A stretch of DNA of 64,000 nt from Turritopsis dohrnii (lineage: Eukaryota > Cnidaria > Hydrozoa > Anthoathecata > Oceaniidae). A program made the translations under genes and the position numbers. The stretch spans positions 1 to 64,000 of the forward strand of contig BQMF02000273.1 of the NCBI GenBank assembly GCA_027922465.2, written 5' to 3'. Position 1 is the first letter of the stretch; each line of letters begins with the position of its first letter. Of the stretch, positions 12,201-24,988 are shown one piece after another. A model generated the notes under the pieces. It ran no database searches, was not told where the DNA came from, and saw nothing but the letters and a program-made list of their open reading frames with translations.

Positions 12201-14984
12201 AATGGTGATCACTTCTGCATGATTTTGTCTTTCTAATCGTTCCAAAACTTAAGAGAACAAAAGCATAGCATCTGCAGAAGCAAATATTGAAAAGTTTTCT
12301 GGCTAAAACCTACAGAAGCATGTTTGCATTCGGAGGTTTTTACTCCCTTGACATAAGAGAGCAACGTGATAAAAACGAAGAAAGATCGCCTTTTTGTGAT
12401 TAGTGAAAACGCTAAAAAACCTACACCATCGTATGAAATAACTAGTTGATGCTACCTTTCAAGCATTCTTCCCGGACTTCTTGATTGCAATCCTATAATA
12501 CAAAAGCAAAACAGATAAATAAACAAAATTACAATTTACAGAAGAAAGATTGAACAAGTTGGATTGAAAAGCAATCACACTAGCAATACAAGTGGTTGAA
12601 CGTATTGGAAAGATCGACCAATCAACTTACATCAATCCATTGCCAGTCAACACCAATTCTTATTCCAGTCAGATCGTCATCTTCAAAGTCACCAACAAAT
12701 ACAGGGGGTTGACTTGTCCCTGCAACCACAAAATAAATATTTCACCATTATTAGACACCCCTCTCAAATAAGCGCCCTTCAATAAAAGCCTATATTCATT
12801 TAAGAACAATCATATTCTCTTATATCCGTCCCTCAGAATCAAGCGCCCAGAAAAAAACTCTCGAGACGTTATTAAGCATACATGCACTTAATTGAATAAT
12901 TCAACCGCACGTTGACATCATTGTTGAGATGACAATGCAGTAAATTCCCTTTGCTTCAACCAATGAAACTCGCTTAAAACATAACATCTAGTTATCAGAA
13001 GATGAAAGAACATTTTAACTGACCTAATTCGTAAGCATCATCAGCTCCAGCCAAGTAACCTGGAAAAATAACCAAAATTCTAACCTCCGTGACGAGCATA
13101 ATATGGGGGTAGTTAAGCAAGGACAACACAAAAAGACACAAAACAAAACTTCATGGCAAAAGTTCGAATTAACTTTTAGTGCTCAGAAATTCCCAAAGCA
13201 TCTGAACTATCTAGTATTCTTCACTTACCATAAACCAGTGCAGTATCTTGAATACTTGAACACAAAGCGCCTACAAGAATATAATTGTGAACAAATAAAA
13301 ATGTGAAAAAATCCAATAACAGAAGTTTTTTTGTAAGTCTGATCCGATTTCTTTAGACCTTTCCTTAAATAATTCTGTTGAAAGTGTTTTGACCTAACCC
13401 ACAAGTATGGTCTTGTTTTTTTGAAGATTTTCATTACTTAATATACATAACATAATATACTAGCATGTAGCTTTAGCTAAAAAATGCCCCCGCACTCAAG
13501 CATTTCAATTTGTATACACAGCAAGCTATACATAGCAAGCTATACAACGGAAATAGATATAACTTTTGTTCGAAAACAAATGTTTTGGTTTATTGTGGGC
13601 CTGGCAAGTGGCATACTTATATGCTTAAATATTTCGACAAAGCCAGTTTTTTAGGAAGCCTCAAACCTACTCAACACTCACTCAAAATCGCTTTAGAACT
13701 GTCTCGCATTATGATCACGAGAGGAGTAGCATTTAACATTTAATTTGTAACATTTAATGCATCGAAACAGGCATACAATAACACCCTTTATTCAAAGAGT
13801 TGACATGATGGCATCAATTGAAATTCAGGACAAACTCGATAATTGAAAAACTATTTAATCAGCCAACGGTCATTTAAAGAACAAGCAATGTTTTATGACA
13901 TCATTTCTATTGTTTTGAAAGAACAAGGGTGAAGGGAGATCAAAACATTAAGATGGATGCTTTTGTAAAACTTTTCACAGTAACAAACATTTTAACTTTT
14001 GATAACATTGTATAAACATAATAAAAACATAATAAAAAGAATTGTGAGCATGATCATTTTGAAATGGATATCAGATTTGAAAACTCATTGACAGATGGTC
14101 TTCACGGTTTTTCACTTACATTAGAATTGAGTTAAACTTTCTTTACGATAACTTTTCCAATTACAAGAACAATTAATTGTTCATATGAAACAATAGTTAA
14201 AACGTTTTACAATACAACAAATAGTTTAATGAGTAGTGTAACTATGAGGCATAGTGTAGCAGTGGCTGTATTTCAAAACCAACTTGGAATATGCAAACCA
14301 AATAGATCTAAACTTAAACAGATGAAAATCTGCACAAAACTTTGTTACTTTTTGTTATCTCTTAGGCCTAAGTCACACTAATGCTAATATACCTTTCAAA
14401 AAGTGTAAATAAGGCTTAACAAGTAATATCAGAAAGTATTTGCTACAAACAAAAGAAATGTGTGAACTGAAACCATGGATACGTATTTTATAATCAAATA
14501 CGTATTTTATAATCAAAATAAGATTCTGTAAGAGCCAAAAGAAAAAAAAAACTTTTTAAAACACGAAGAATGACAATTTGTAAATATGGCTTTCTTACAT
14601 ACACAGAAATCAAATTTAAATATTTTTAAGGCAAGATCTGCTAATAATCAGTGCATTGAATAAAATTAATTGAATGAAAGATTTAGAGTTAAAACATATT
14701 CAAAAATAAAATGTATGGTTGGCAAAATTTCAGATTTCAAGCTGTGCTTCAAAATCCTTATCGTTCATTTCACTAAAACAACACAAAAGTAATATGAAAA
14801 ATGTCTAAGCAATGTTAGTATACGGACTTCCTAAATAACATAGTATAATATAATAGTAAATTAGGAAAGAGATACGACAAAACATTCTGTCTTCCACTTA
14901 CAGTACCATGCTTTGAAACGGTAAAAAAAGCAAAGTCAGCTAATAATTGTATACTACCGTGTAACTTCAACACGAAAGTTGGAA

Positions 14985-15020
<36 letters not shown>

Positions 15021-18000
15021 GAACAAAATCGGAAACTGACATTCGCCTATCTCGTGAAACTACTATGCCTCCTCGCTCGCTTACGCTCGCTGCGGGGGCA
15101 ATTATCACAACAATAGGACGTATAGAAACCCGGTGAGCAGAATCGTCAAAAAGTCATTGCGATGGAGAGCAGTTTTATTGAAATAGTTTTTGAAAAATTT
15201 TTAATAAGTGTGTAGCTTTTCGCTTATGCACTCCTTTGCAGTGATTTTGCAACAAAATTGGCCACTGTGAGACGAGATGACATTTGATAAGTAGCCATTA
15301 AAGCTAGCCTAAAAATCTATTGTTGTATTTATATAGGGACGATTCACGATAATACAACACAAGGTTTAAAGTAAGAAAACAAATAAAGTCTATGTGTTGA
15401 TCATATTAAAGGTAATTATTTGAAGCTATAGCGGAAAAATAGAACAGTAAAACAAAACAAATAGTATATCAACAAGTTTTAAAATGAACCAGAAACTTTT
15501 CGTTAAAACAACATCATCAGTGCTATGTTACAAGTTATAAATAAGTTATATAACTTAAACCTTGTTGTTTCTTTATTTATTTGATACCTTGATACTAATG
15601 TTTTAATCAAAACAAATAGTATTTCTTGTATTCGTATTTCATTGCAGGGTAACTTTTCTTGAACACTGATCATTTCAAACATACCTGTGTGAGTTCCTAC
15701 AGTAGGACTATGTCTCCCAGCGACAGAGTATCGCCCAAATGTTCCTAAAAAATTAATGAGTTAACTAGATTTATAGAGAATTATGCAGAGAGAGCAGCAG
15801 GGACGAGGGTTTCTTAGCACAGAGAGCAGCAAAGATGAGGGTTTCTTAGCATAACTAACGTGATGATAATGTGATTAGTATTTTGAGTTGCAAAACTTTA
15901 TAAACATTCCATAGTTGGATGATCTTTCAAACAACAAATTCTGGATTGCATACCTTTGAGACCTACCACACCACAAGTACCTGCTGGTATCCGTATGGAA
16001 CCACCGCCATCTGAACCCAAAGCGAAGACACACAACCCTTTCGAAAGACACAAGAATGTAAGAGAATGTAAACAGATTCTTAACAAAAGGTTTCTGTCTT
16101 TCAGGGTTTCAAATATAGGAAGCCGACGATCAAAACCTTTTTATTTGAAATTTTCAATGTTTGAATCCATTATCTTATCCAGTATAATTTTAAAAGAGCA
16201 GATACTTCCAGCTCGATTCCGAAAACTGGATATTTTTTTCATTTGCACTCAAGTGTTATTTCACAACAGAATCATGAAATACAAAAGAATGATTTGAAAC
16301 ATGAAATGAAAAATTGATATGTTGATCACTGCCAACAAATACCTGATGCCACAGCGGCTGCAGATCCACCGGAACTTCCGCCGGTGCTATGGTTGCTGTT
16401 GTAAGGATTACGACTGGTTCCAAAACTGAAAACAGAACATAGGGACTTAAAAATTTCTGTTGTTACAGTGTTGATTAGGGGAATTCATAAGGTAGAAAAA
16501 ATATACTTCATGTGATCGATACCAGTGACACCCATTCCGAATTGATGCATATTAGTAATACCAAGTATTATAGCACCTCCGTCACGAAGTTTCTTCACAA
16601 GGCCTTCTTCATCATCCAGAGTACAGACAGGCGAATCATCAGAACGGAAACCACCACGACAGTGATGTCCAGCCTTGAGAGATGGAACAGTGATAACATT
16701 GTCGCCTAACAAAACATACTGATTGTGATATTGTAAGGAAACCAAAGCAACACATCACAATCAGAATTGATGTGCACAAGCCAGGGGAATATCCTATCTT
16801 AAAAATCAACTTGGTTCTTATTTCGTTTTTGTTGCTGAAGGTTCAATTCAGAACTTGACCCATTCAAATCTTCACATCTTTCATGAGATGGATACTTCAA
16901 GAAAAATCTCACCACAAAATAATCATCTTTGACACCAACGGGTATGCCATCCACAACTGATAGAGGACGACCCTGTTCCCATCGCTTTGTTGACTCAACT
17001 GCTTGCTAAAAAATTGTCAATTAAAACATTACACCTTAACTGAAAATTCAAGAAAAATTCTTATGAAAAACAATATACTACATGCGCACCTCGATAATCC
17101 GTTCTTCATGGTATTCAATAAATGCTCTTATAGGTGTTCTTAAATTTTCACTAGCTTTGATTGCATGAATGACCTCCTTAGCGACATCAATTGGTTTGAT
17201 TTTCTTTTCCCTGACATTAGAAGACAGAACAAAAGAGGATGAAAAATGATAACATCACCAATCCTTCATATATATGACAAATAAAGGGTATGCTTCTAGT
17301 AGTACATATAATAACACATAGCAATATTTAACCAAAGGTAGTGCATTCTCTTTTTTAGTTGAAAGTAAAGTAAAAGCAGTGAGTGTGGAATTGCTGCAAC
17401 TAAAAAGTTTTCATCCTGATGGTTCTTGCACAGTTTCTGGCTATTTATTGCAGGAAGCTAACAAAATGATAGCACTAATTAAATTACCTGTAGAGTTTGA
17501 TCAAATCAGCTATGGATACAAATTTAAAGTCATTCCTTTCAAGCCTAAGAACAAAGAAGATCAATCCTTTGTAAATTATCTGTTTAACTTAACTTTCCTC
17601 ACCGGTGCAAAAAGATACACTGTCTTAAATTATTATGAATGATTCTAAGCTTGAAAAAAGCATATTGCAAGACAAAATGATCAACTTTTGTTCAGGACGA
17701 ATAAATAACATTCTACCAGCTATGAGACTTGCTCTCAAGAAGAACTACACACTTGGGATACTAACCTCTTAAGTATAGGTTTCAACAAATAAATCAGAGT
17801 TCAGTTTTACTCGACATTTCAGATTAAACATACAACTTGATTCCTCATAACTCAAAGAAACATAATTGTATGGGTTCAAATTTTGATTTTAATTCTTCGT
17901 TAACGTTTCTTATGCTTTGATAGTACCTTTTGCTAACAATCTCCCAAAGGATATCATCAGTTATTGGTGTTCTTTGCTGCAACTCTTTTTCTGCCTTCAC

Positions 18001-18844
18001 GATAGGGTAGAATGTAGGTGCATCAGGAATAAATGTTTTTTTGAAAAGATCCATCTGAAATTTCCTAAGTAAAAAAAAACAACATTTTATTAATTTTTTT
18101 TTAAACATTGGTTGCTCCCTGCAAGGCCAAAGCCACTACTAGACAGAGAGGTACAAGATGAGAAAAGGAAGAAGAGTTATAAACACAGATGAGAAAGATG
18201 AGAAAAGGAAGAAGAGTTATAAAGACAGAGCAAGTGGCAGTTAACCTTGGATTTAAAAGATTGTAGATCATACTCAAAATAAACAAACTAATAAATAATA
18301 GTGGACAAAACCTAAAGAAGAGCAAAAGGCACTTACTTCTTCATTTGTGATACAACGAGCTTTCCAAAAAGCTGTAAAGAAAAACTTGCTAGCTTAAGAA
18401 TTGAACTGTTTTGAGATAAAGATTTCAAAAGTTGTTAGGAACATACAAAGTACAACCAGAAAAATGAATTACCGATGTGCAGATTTTTTGGAAAAAAGTT
18501 GTTGAAAACCAACCACTCACTGCTGGAGATTTCTAAACATAAGAGATAACGTTCGGGTTGTGTGTAATGACTTCCATTTTGTGATGAAAATAAAATCTCA
18601 CTTTATTCTCTGCAAGTAATTCTTTGTCATCATATTTTTCATTTTTATTGGTTTTCCGTTTCACCACCAACTTTTCAGTGCCATAAAAACCAAACCTTTT
18701 CACGAAAATAACATAAAACAATGCCATCCCAGTTAATGGTGCGATTACATTTTTCTTGCAAACGTAACCTCTTGTAAACATTAAGAAGAGTTCAACCTTC
18801 TCCTTTAATAGAGCTAGACTTTCCTGACTTAGTGTTGGATGCAT
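9297..18844 (-). CDS. Plant-type fatty-acid amide hydrolase (amidase signature family), 17 exons, 627 aa
   Basis: Exons (minus): 18844-18602, 18371-18337, 18064-17852, 17210-17090, 17005-16913, 16718-16507, 16425-16343, 16037-15954, 15744-15685, 13059-13024, 12719-12631, 12492-12456, 12247-12183, 11474-11388, 10473-10335, 9649-9565, 9498-9297; all phases agree. The family hydrolyses amide bonds, in FAAH those of N-acylethanolamines. The catalytic triad is visible: Lys230 in VGVKDD, cis-Ser323 in TGGSSGGSAA, and nucleophile Ser347 in DGGGSIRIPAG. The 24-residue spacing of the two serines is that of the family. NxYGTTRNP-like (FGTSRNPYN), LTP and ANLTGIPS blocks and the IEK..IGKPEVYFNIL end follow the Arabidopsis FAAH type rather than mammalian FAAH1/2. 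An apolar stretch near residues 33-50 (NVIAPLTGMALFYVIFV) could be a membrane anchor. The acceptor of the sixth exon is the least certain junction. Confidence 0.92.
10730..11192. mobile_element. MITE with TACCGTAAATGACCGATTAA ends, in an amidase intron
   Basis: The left end TACCGTAAATGACCGATTAA and the complement ending CGGTCATTTACGGTA at 11176-11191 are terminal inverted repeats. Multiple AAGCGCCCAGG/AAGCGCCCC motifs occur inside both ends. A related fragment with AAGCGCCC motifs lies at about 12763-12865 in another intron of the same gene. No transposase is present. Confidence 0.85.
14985..15020. repeat. (GAT)n microsatellite in the large amidase intron
   Basis: About 11 GAT units. They create a poly-His frame on the minus strand that is not a gene. 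The rest of the 2.6-kb intron (13060-15684) shows nothing recognisable. Confidence 0.9.
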
Positions 18845-19678
18845 AGTGATGTTTTTTTTTTCTGACAAAAACAATGAATCTTGTGCTATAAAAAATCGTG
18901 AAACTCATATAGATTATGAATGCCATAAAACAGGTAGTTATTTTTACCATCAATCATGAAGATTTCAACTTAGAACTCAATGGGTTTTTTTGTATATCCA
19001 GCTAGAACTTTCTAGGAACCAGTAAAACATAAACGAATGAAAGTTATGAAACATGTTGGAAATCGGAGAGTTGAAAGAAGCTGTTTAATAAAGACTAGAA
19101 GCTGATAAAATGCCTATACATATCAACATCAGAACAGGCATATCAACAAGAAAATGAAGAAACATAAGTGAAAATAGTTTACATGTTATACTTGTTTCTT
19201 GATACCAACACATCTGACTTTATTTCTTGTAGCTCTGACTTATTTTTTATAGGAATTTAAGGATTGATACCATTATACATTTTTTTTTATAAAAACCATT
19301 AAATTTTGCCTACACTTTTTTTTCTTATTTTTATACTATATTGAGCTATAATGATGCTTAAGTGATGCTTTTTCCTTCTCAAAATTCCAAACGTTTAAGC
19401 ATTTTTAATCCTCAGTAGTGCTTTTGTTCAATCTGACCCCTGTTGTGAAGCAAAAAATATGTTGAAATTTTAACAATTATGAGGTTAGTTAAAAAACAGT
19501 GCACAAAACAAATGCAATTATTAGACATATTGTTTTACTAACAGTGAGAAAAATTAAGAATAAGAAGTCAAAATTTGGGAGCAAAAAGAAACCTCACAAA
19601 ACATAAATCCAAATTTTATAAAGAAATACCGCTTCTGATAAAATAAAAAACCACTACTTTGTATTCATAGATCTTCCA
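18845..19678. other. Intergenic region between amidase and Misato genes
   Basis: This AT-rich stretch should hold the amidase promoter and 5' UTR and the Misato 3' UTR, since both genes run leftwards. No specific promoter motif can be defended. A non-coding first exon of the amidase gene is possible. Confidence 0.4.
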
Positions 19679-19684
19679 TTTATT
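19679..19684 (-). promoter_or_regulatory. AATAAA hexamer overlapping the Misato stop codon
   Basis: On the minus strand the stop TAA (19685-19683) is followed directly so that AATAAA spans 19684-19679. If used, the 3' UTR would be only some 10-30 bases. Use is unproven. Confidence 0.35.
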
Positions 19685-22600
19685 AAAATGAATCCTGCAG
19701 ATTATATTCATGACAAAATTTGGAAATATTTTCCACAAGCTCTGTGTAAAGATCCTGATCTAAGCCCAACTCTGCAACAATATAATGTTTGTGTAAGTTA
19801 ATTCTCTGTAATCGTTTGAGAAGGTTGGAAAGCAAGTTGGAAAACTGCTCACTTGTAAACAGAGATGACATGACTGATATTTTATGTCTGTCTTTGTGAT
19901 CAAGACCAGGAAACAATGGTGGGAATGGTAAAGCTGTTTCTAATGATTTTTTGGAATACCAGCAGTTTGAGACTGTTCTTTCACAAGGGTGATACCGTTC
20001 GTTAAAGAATTCCAACACAGTATTGGGATTGTTGGTGAATTCGTTTCGGTTGAGTCCAAAAGAAGACAAAACATTCGGATGAATTTGTTCAGGTATAACG
20101 TGATGCTCTGAAATATTTTGCAGAACAACAGAATGGCTGTTTGGTGTTATGCCTGCAGAATTTGACAAGGGAAAAAAACTACTCAGACAAGGTCCATAAA
20201 AACATTTAGCCTGATGAAGTTTTTCGAAATAAGTGGTTGGTTCTGCTGTTGAGGAGTAGATATCGAAACCAATTGCACTTCCGGCTAACTTCCACTTGCT
20301 TTGACTGATGTGATGACACAAACTGCCCATCGAGATTTTACGGTTACTTTCGCGCCATGGCAATGAGGTTGCGTCGATAGCAGCAGCCAAAAGTGCCGAG
20401 GTATGGTATGGATCATTTGGCTAGAAACAAAACTAAAACTAGAAGCAAAACCACAGCACATCCTAAAAAGATGGATTACTAAAATGGCGATAAGTCCTTT
20501 TCAAAAATGAAAAAGTCTGATGAAGGTTGCTGTGAGGAATACATTGCGGGGTCCAAAAAAAAATGACCCACGGTAGGATTCTATTTTGCAAAAACAATTT
20601 CTTGGCAGGCAAGATTTATTATGTTGATGTGTTTTCAAGCCTCTTTCAAATTGATTAAAATAATGATGTTATAATTAATAAATTATAAATTAAAGGGAAC
20701 TAAACTCAAAAAAACAAAATTGATTTTTTTGTACCATTTGGAAGAATTTTAAAAATGATGAAAGTCAATTCTTGAATTTTCAGAAAATCATTTTTCGATC
20801 CCGAGATATTGTCATTTAAAGTTTTTGCTCAAAACTTGATCTCCATGACATACAAATATGTAAATAACGCAAGAAATATTAGTGATATACTGCCAGAAAT
20901 TTGTATGTGTAGTGGAAAACACCTATAGATATCAAATCACTAAAAATAATTGCTGCCATAGTTACCCTGGCTTGTTTCCAGGTTTCTTCTGTTTTTTGCT
21001 AACAAACTTATAAATGGAGATCTGCTCAGGTAAGGGATACGAAATTTTTGAAAATGGAACAGTTTTCACTGGACGTAAGTTAAAACGAAATTCACCATAG
21101 TAACAGTGCTGGATGCTGATATATAGCTTTGTCAGCAAAAAATAATAGAGATCTGGAACCGAGCCATAGTAGCAATGGCAATAAATTTCTTTGCTATTTT
21201 CAAAACTGCAGTTATTTACCACTCTACATGCAATGTTCTAACAATATATCATTAAAACATTCTGAGTTATTCACACATTCATATGTCAGCAATATCTTCT
21301 TGAACGTTGTGATGTCACGTTGGCATGGAGATCATGTTTCGGAAAAAACCTTTACATGGCAATATCTCAGGAATGAAAAATGATTTTTTGAAAATTCAAA
21401 AACTGATTTTTAGCATTTTTAAAGTTGTTTCAAATAGTGCACAAAAATCAACTTGTGATTTTTTTGGTGTAGTGCCCCTTTAAAGATACTGGTCTGTTAA
21501 AGATGAATGGCAGTCCTTTTCAGGAATGAAAAAGTCTGATGAAGGTTGCTGTGAGGAATACATTGCGGGGTCTGAATGTCTGTTAAAGATAAATGGCAAC
21601 TACAAGAATGTTTATTAAAGACACTGTTCAAAACACACACCTGATAACTAACTGATGGTATATCAACCATCTCTGCATTGTTTGAAAATACATCTCTTCC
21701 CAAACTCTGCAACACAAATAGTGAGGAATGCTCTCTGAATGCTTGGAACGTTAGGGCAATATTTAGGTCTCGATAAACTTCATCTTTGCTAATGGTGACA
21801 ATAGGCCAATTGATATAACAAATGGATGGTTTCTTTGTATACTCATCATTTAGATCCTCCAATAATTTTGACGACAAACCACTGAATCCATTGTGTATGT
21901 CAGTAAAAACCTAGGCAAAATTAATAAAAGTCAAAGATTCATACTTATTATCAGGCAATGAAAAAATGAGACGTGAAAAATCAACAATTTTTGGAGATAT
22001 TTCTCTAAGGGGCTGTTTATATTTGTAACTAGGCTGGATTGCCTGTGACAGTTTACATGGTAAAATAGCCGAAATTGCAGCAAGTGGGCCAGCTCCATAT
22101 AAACTGACCCTAAAATGACTGAAATTCAATTGTAGAAAAACGCTTTGTGGGGGTATCAAAACATTATCCTTTGTAATCATTCAAAAAAATCTGGTGATCA
22201 ACGAATGTGAATACTTTAAAGCCTACAATAATCAATAAAAATTTGAAAACATGAAAAATAAGTTCATTTGAAAGCTGAACACCTTCATTAAATCATTAAC
22301 CATAGATAGCAAAGAATTATATGGAAGAACTAAGGTGGTTTTAAACCAACATCAGAACCAAACAAGAAAACCCAATTGCTAATGCTTTTATTTACATGAA
22401 AATTTAGGCTCAAAACAACGCTCAAGTCCTTATAACATAAAAAGTGTGTACTTGCCAATTAAAAAAAAGAGCTAAATTGTTCATTGTATTTCAAAGCAAT
22501 TTCACACAAAAATGTCATAAAAGATTTTAAACATTAGCGTTTAAATTAAATTCAGTTCTTCTGGAGAACAAAAAGATGAAAAACAGTTCTCTTTAAGAAA

Positions 22601-23617
22601 CTGCTCAAAATCAATTCTATTTCAAGCAAACTGATGCCCATCACAATAAGATAAAGAGCCACAATTCTAAAAAATAAAATATTTAATAAAAAGAAAAAGT
22701 TCTTCAGAAAAAACAGAAATCAAACAATTTTCTTGAATGTCTGACAAAGAAAACTAGACTCAAAAACTTTAAAAGCATTCATTTGGTTGAAAGAAATAGA
22801 AGCATTTTAGACCAGGAAATACATAAGATAACAGGTAAATCAAAGTTGATTTATGAAGGAACAGTGTTGATGTCGAAATGATTTATTTTTGTTTGGTTAC
22901 ATATTTGATTAAACCATGTGTTTCTGTGATAGCTAACCAGAGAAATTTATTGAATTCATCAAAGATTTTAAGAGAATTTGGACTTCAATCAGTGAAACGA
23001 CCATAATACTCTTATATAAAAAGGAGATGCATTACCTGAAAGCCTTCCATTGCATTGCATTCTTCAATCCAAAAGTGTAATTTATCTTCAATGTCTTCGT
23101 ACAAGTTTGTGTACTCCTGTTGGCCCAAACTGAAATAGTTAAAATTCTTCCCATCATCATAGCTGTTTGATAACAGTTGCAAAGTGTTCTCGTGCAAACG
23201 GTGCATAAGAATATCGCTCCAAGTTGTGATTTTGTTTGAAGGTGATAGCCTATTAATAGGCTCTGTACAGTCAGGACTGGAAAATAGCTCAGTTCTTTGA
23301 ATCCGAGATTGTTCATAAACTTGACAATTTAGTTCTTCTTCTGTTCCATTCAATGGCTTAGCATCCTTTTCTTGAAAACTCCCATCTTCTTTTAATGCTT
23401 TCAAACTGTGCTTGACATCAAAACTTATCAATCTTGGCACCAACAATGTGTTTTTATAACTGGTGACTTTACGAAAAAGCTTGTTTATTTCGTAAAAGTG
23501 TCCATTATCTTCTTCACATTCAGGTAAATAACGTTTGTGTTGCGAATTCCAGTAATGTGTTCCAACAAAATTGGAATAATTTCCAAGTTGAAAAGTGATG
23601 ACTTCCTGTGTGGTCAT
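19683..23617 (-). CDS. MSTO1: Misato homologue (tubulin/FtsZ-like protein), 3 exons, 529 aa
   Basis: Exons on the minus strand: 23617-23036, 21910-21641 and 20420-19683, all joined in phase 0. The N-terminus (EVITFQLGNYSNFVGTHYWN) is the conserved Misato segment I, where tubulins begin with a nucleotide-binding strand. Exon 2 opens with VFTDIHNGFSGLSSKLLEDL, where Misato has DxHxGFSG in place of the tubulin GGGTGSG loop, and exon 3 begins PNDPYHTSALLAAAIDATSLPWR, also diagnostic. Misato proteins act in mitochondrial distribution and fusion and in spindle/chromosome function; the location is mitochondrial outer membrane or cytosol. The length is close to the usual ~550-570 aa. The start is the first ATG giving the conserved N-terminus. 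The neighbour KTI12 is co-directional, 0.35 kb upstream. Confidence 0.95.
20505..21572. repeat. Direct ~65-bp repeat flanking the Misato intron element
   Basis: The sequence AAAAGTCTGATGAAGGTTGC followed by TGTGAGGAATACATTGCGGG occurs near 20510-20570 and again near 21525-21571, on either side of the element at 20690-21484. It is much longer than a target site duplication. Confidence 0.85.
20690..21484. mobile_element. ~795-bp non-autonomous element with long inverted repeats in Misato intron 2
   Basis: The left arm (TTAAAGGGAACTA, then AAAACAAAATTGATTTTTTT, later CCGAGATATTGTCAT and AACTTGATCTCCATG) has a matching complement reading in from the right end (TTTAAAGGGGCACTAC, AAGTTGATTTTTG, CTGAGATATTGCCAT, ACATGATCTCCATG). 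The arms are about 165 bp at moderate identity. A TTAA-like junction would suit a Kolobok- or piggyBac-type MITE, but I cannot assign it. No transposase is present. Confidence 0.75.
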
Positions 23618-23963
23618 GCTAGATTTATGAACTATTCATTTGTATTGTTTAAATATTTTACTTACGAACTATAGTGTTGAAGAATACAATCAACATGTAA
23701 TACACAAATCCCATGCGTTTACAAACCAAATGACTCAGGCGTAACAGCTGACTTACGATCAATTTTCTGGTTGTTACTCCTAATGGAGTTCTTAAAGATA
23801 GGTTATAAAACTTATAAAGATATTATAGATATTATAAAATATTATAGTCTCAGTATATATTCACAAAGACAGCTTGTAGATTTTTCTAGCTTTATTATAA
23901 CCATTATTATGCTGTGACATGTTAATAATAAAATACAGAATATCTTCCTTTCCAAGTTTCAAT

Positions 23964-23969
23964 TTTATT
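23964..23969 (-). promoter_or_regulatory. KTI12 polyadenylation signal AATAAA
   Basis: The minus-strand AATAAA lies 41 bases after the KTI12 stop codon, a usual distance for a short 3' UTR. It sits between KTI12 and the Misato start, so each gene probably has its own transcript. Confidence 0.6.
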
Positions 23970-24009
23970 GTCAATTTAAGGAATGCAGCATGCAGTGTGG
24001 CATTAAAAG

Positions 24010-24988
24010 TTAATGTTTAGTATTATTTAAAAATTGCACAAACATATTACGAAGCTTTGTGATATCTTCAACTGGATGCATTTTGGCATATGTAATAAAT
24101 TGTCTTTTTATTCGCCGCAATTCTGCCATATTAAAAGTTTTTGTCAAATGTAATTTTTCCAATGTGTCCGTAATTTTGATACTGTCCCCAATTGCAGCGA
24201 TCTTCTGCAATTCTAGGACTTCCAAAATAATGCTTTGGGTGACTTGATCCAGGTCTCGCATGAAATTTCCACTACTTATTGGTGTTGCAATAGTAGATTG
24301 ATTAGGGGGAGGAGCATGCCGTCCATACAATGCATCATAAACAGCATTATAATCAATTTCAGTTTCCAAAGTCTGAGTAAATAGTGGTGCATCCCAACGG
24401 TTTCGTCCATCCGGTTCCTCAAATCGCATAACCAGAGCATCTAATATGTTTTGTGAATATTTTTCATGTTCTGTTCGAAGTGAATTCCAAAGGGAACATG
24501 TCTCTTTTGGTATTCCACAGAAAATGACACAGTGTAATGTTTTTTCTGCCTTTACGATACAGTGCAGTTCATATCTAAAGCTTTTGATATAATTAAGCCC
24601 ATCTAATATTAATATATTGTCACGAGAAATATACCTTTCAACATCACCTCTCAAAGATGATCGTATAGACTTTTCTTTGGAAGAATCTGTAACATAAAAC
24701 ATAATCAGATAAAAGAAAATTATATGGTTTATGTTTGTGCAGTTTTAATCTATCAGTCTGCAAGTAGGTTTTTCCAGTGTCTGATTCAGAATTACACACC
24801 AAAAATATACTCATCAATGTGAAGAACAATGTACCTGCAAAAATGGAATCCTTCAAATTTAGAACCAGGTCATTTTCACGGATCACTCTAACGGATTTTT
24901 CTTTTTCATTTTCCATATACTGTTGTACTTTATTACAAAGTATTGTTTTACCCGATGATGGATAACCACAAATAATAATCAAAGGCAT
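24010..24988 (-). CDS. KTI12: KTI12 homologue (Elongator-associated P-loop protein), 2 exons, 276 aa
   Basis: Exons: 24988-24835 and 24686-24010 (minus), joined in phase 1. The N-terminus MPLIIICGYPSSGKT carries the Walker A loop (residues 8-15) of the Kti12/PSTK family. ILILDGLNYIKSFRYELHC matches the conserved DSLNYIKGFRYELYC block, FCGIPKETCSLWN the next, and MRFEEPDGRNRWDAPLF the family's RFE.P....RWDSPLF signature. The C-terminal half is helical, ending in RRIKRQFITYAKMHP. Kti12 binds Elongator and a tRNA and is needed for wobble-uridine tRNA modification in the cytoplasm. The length is shorter than in human but within the family's range. The ATG chosen is the first in frame and directly precedes the P-loop strand. 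Confidence 0.95.

Noticed and set aside
14815..15108. 97-codon frame with a poly-His run
   Set aside because: It is caused by the (GAT)n microsatellite in the amidase intron.
23032..23316. 94-codon frame inside Misato exon 1
   Set aside because: It is an out-of-frame shadow of the Misato coding exon.
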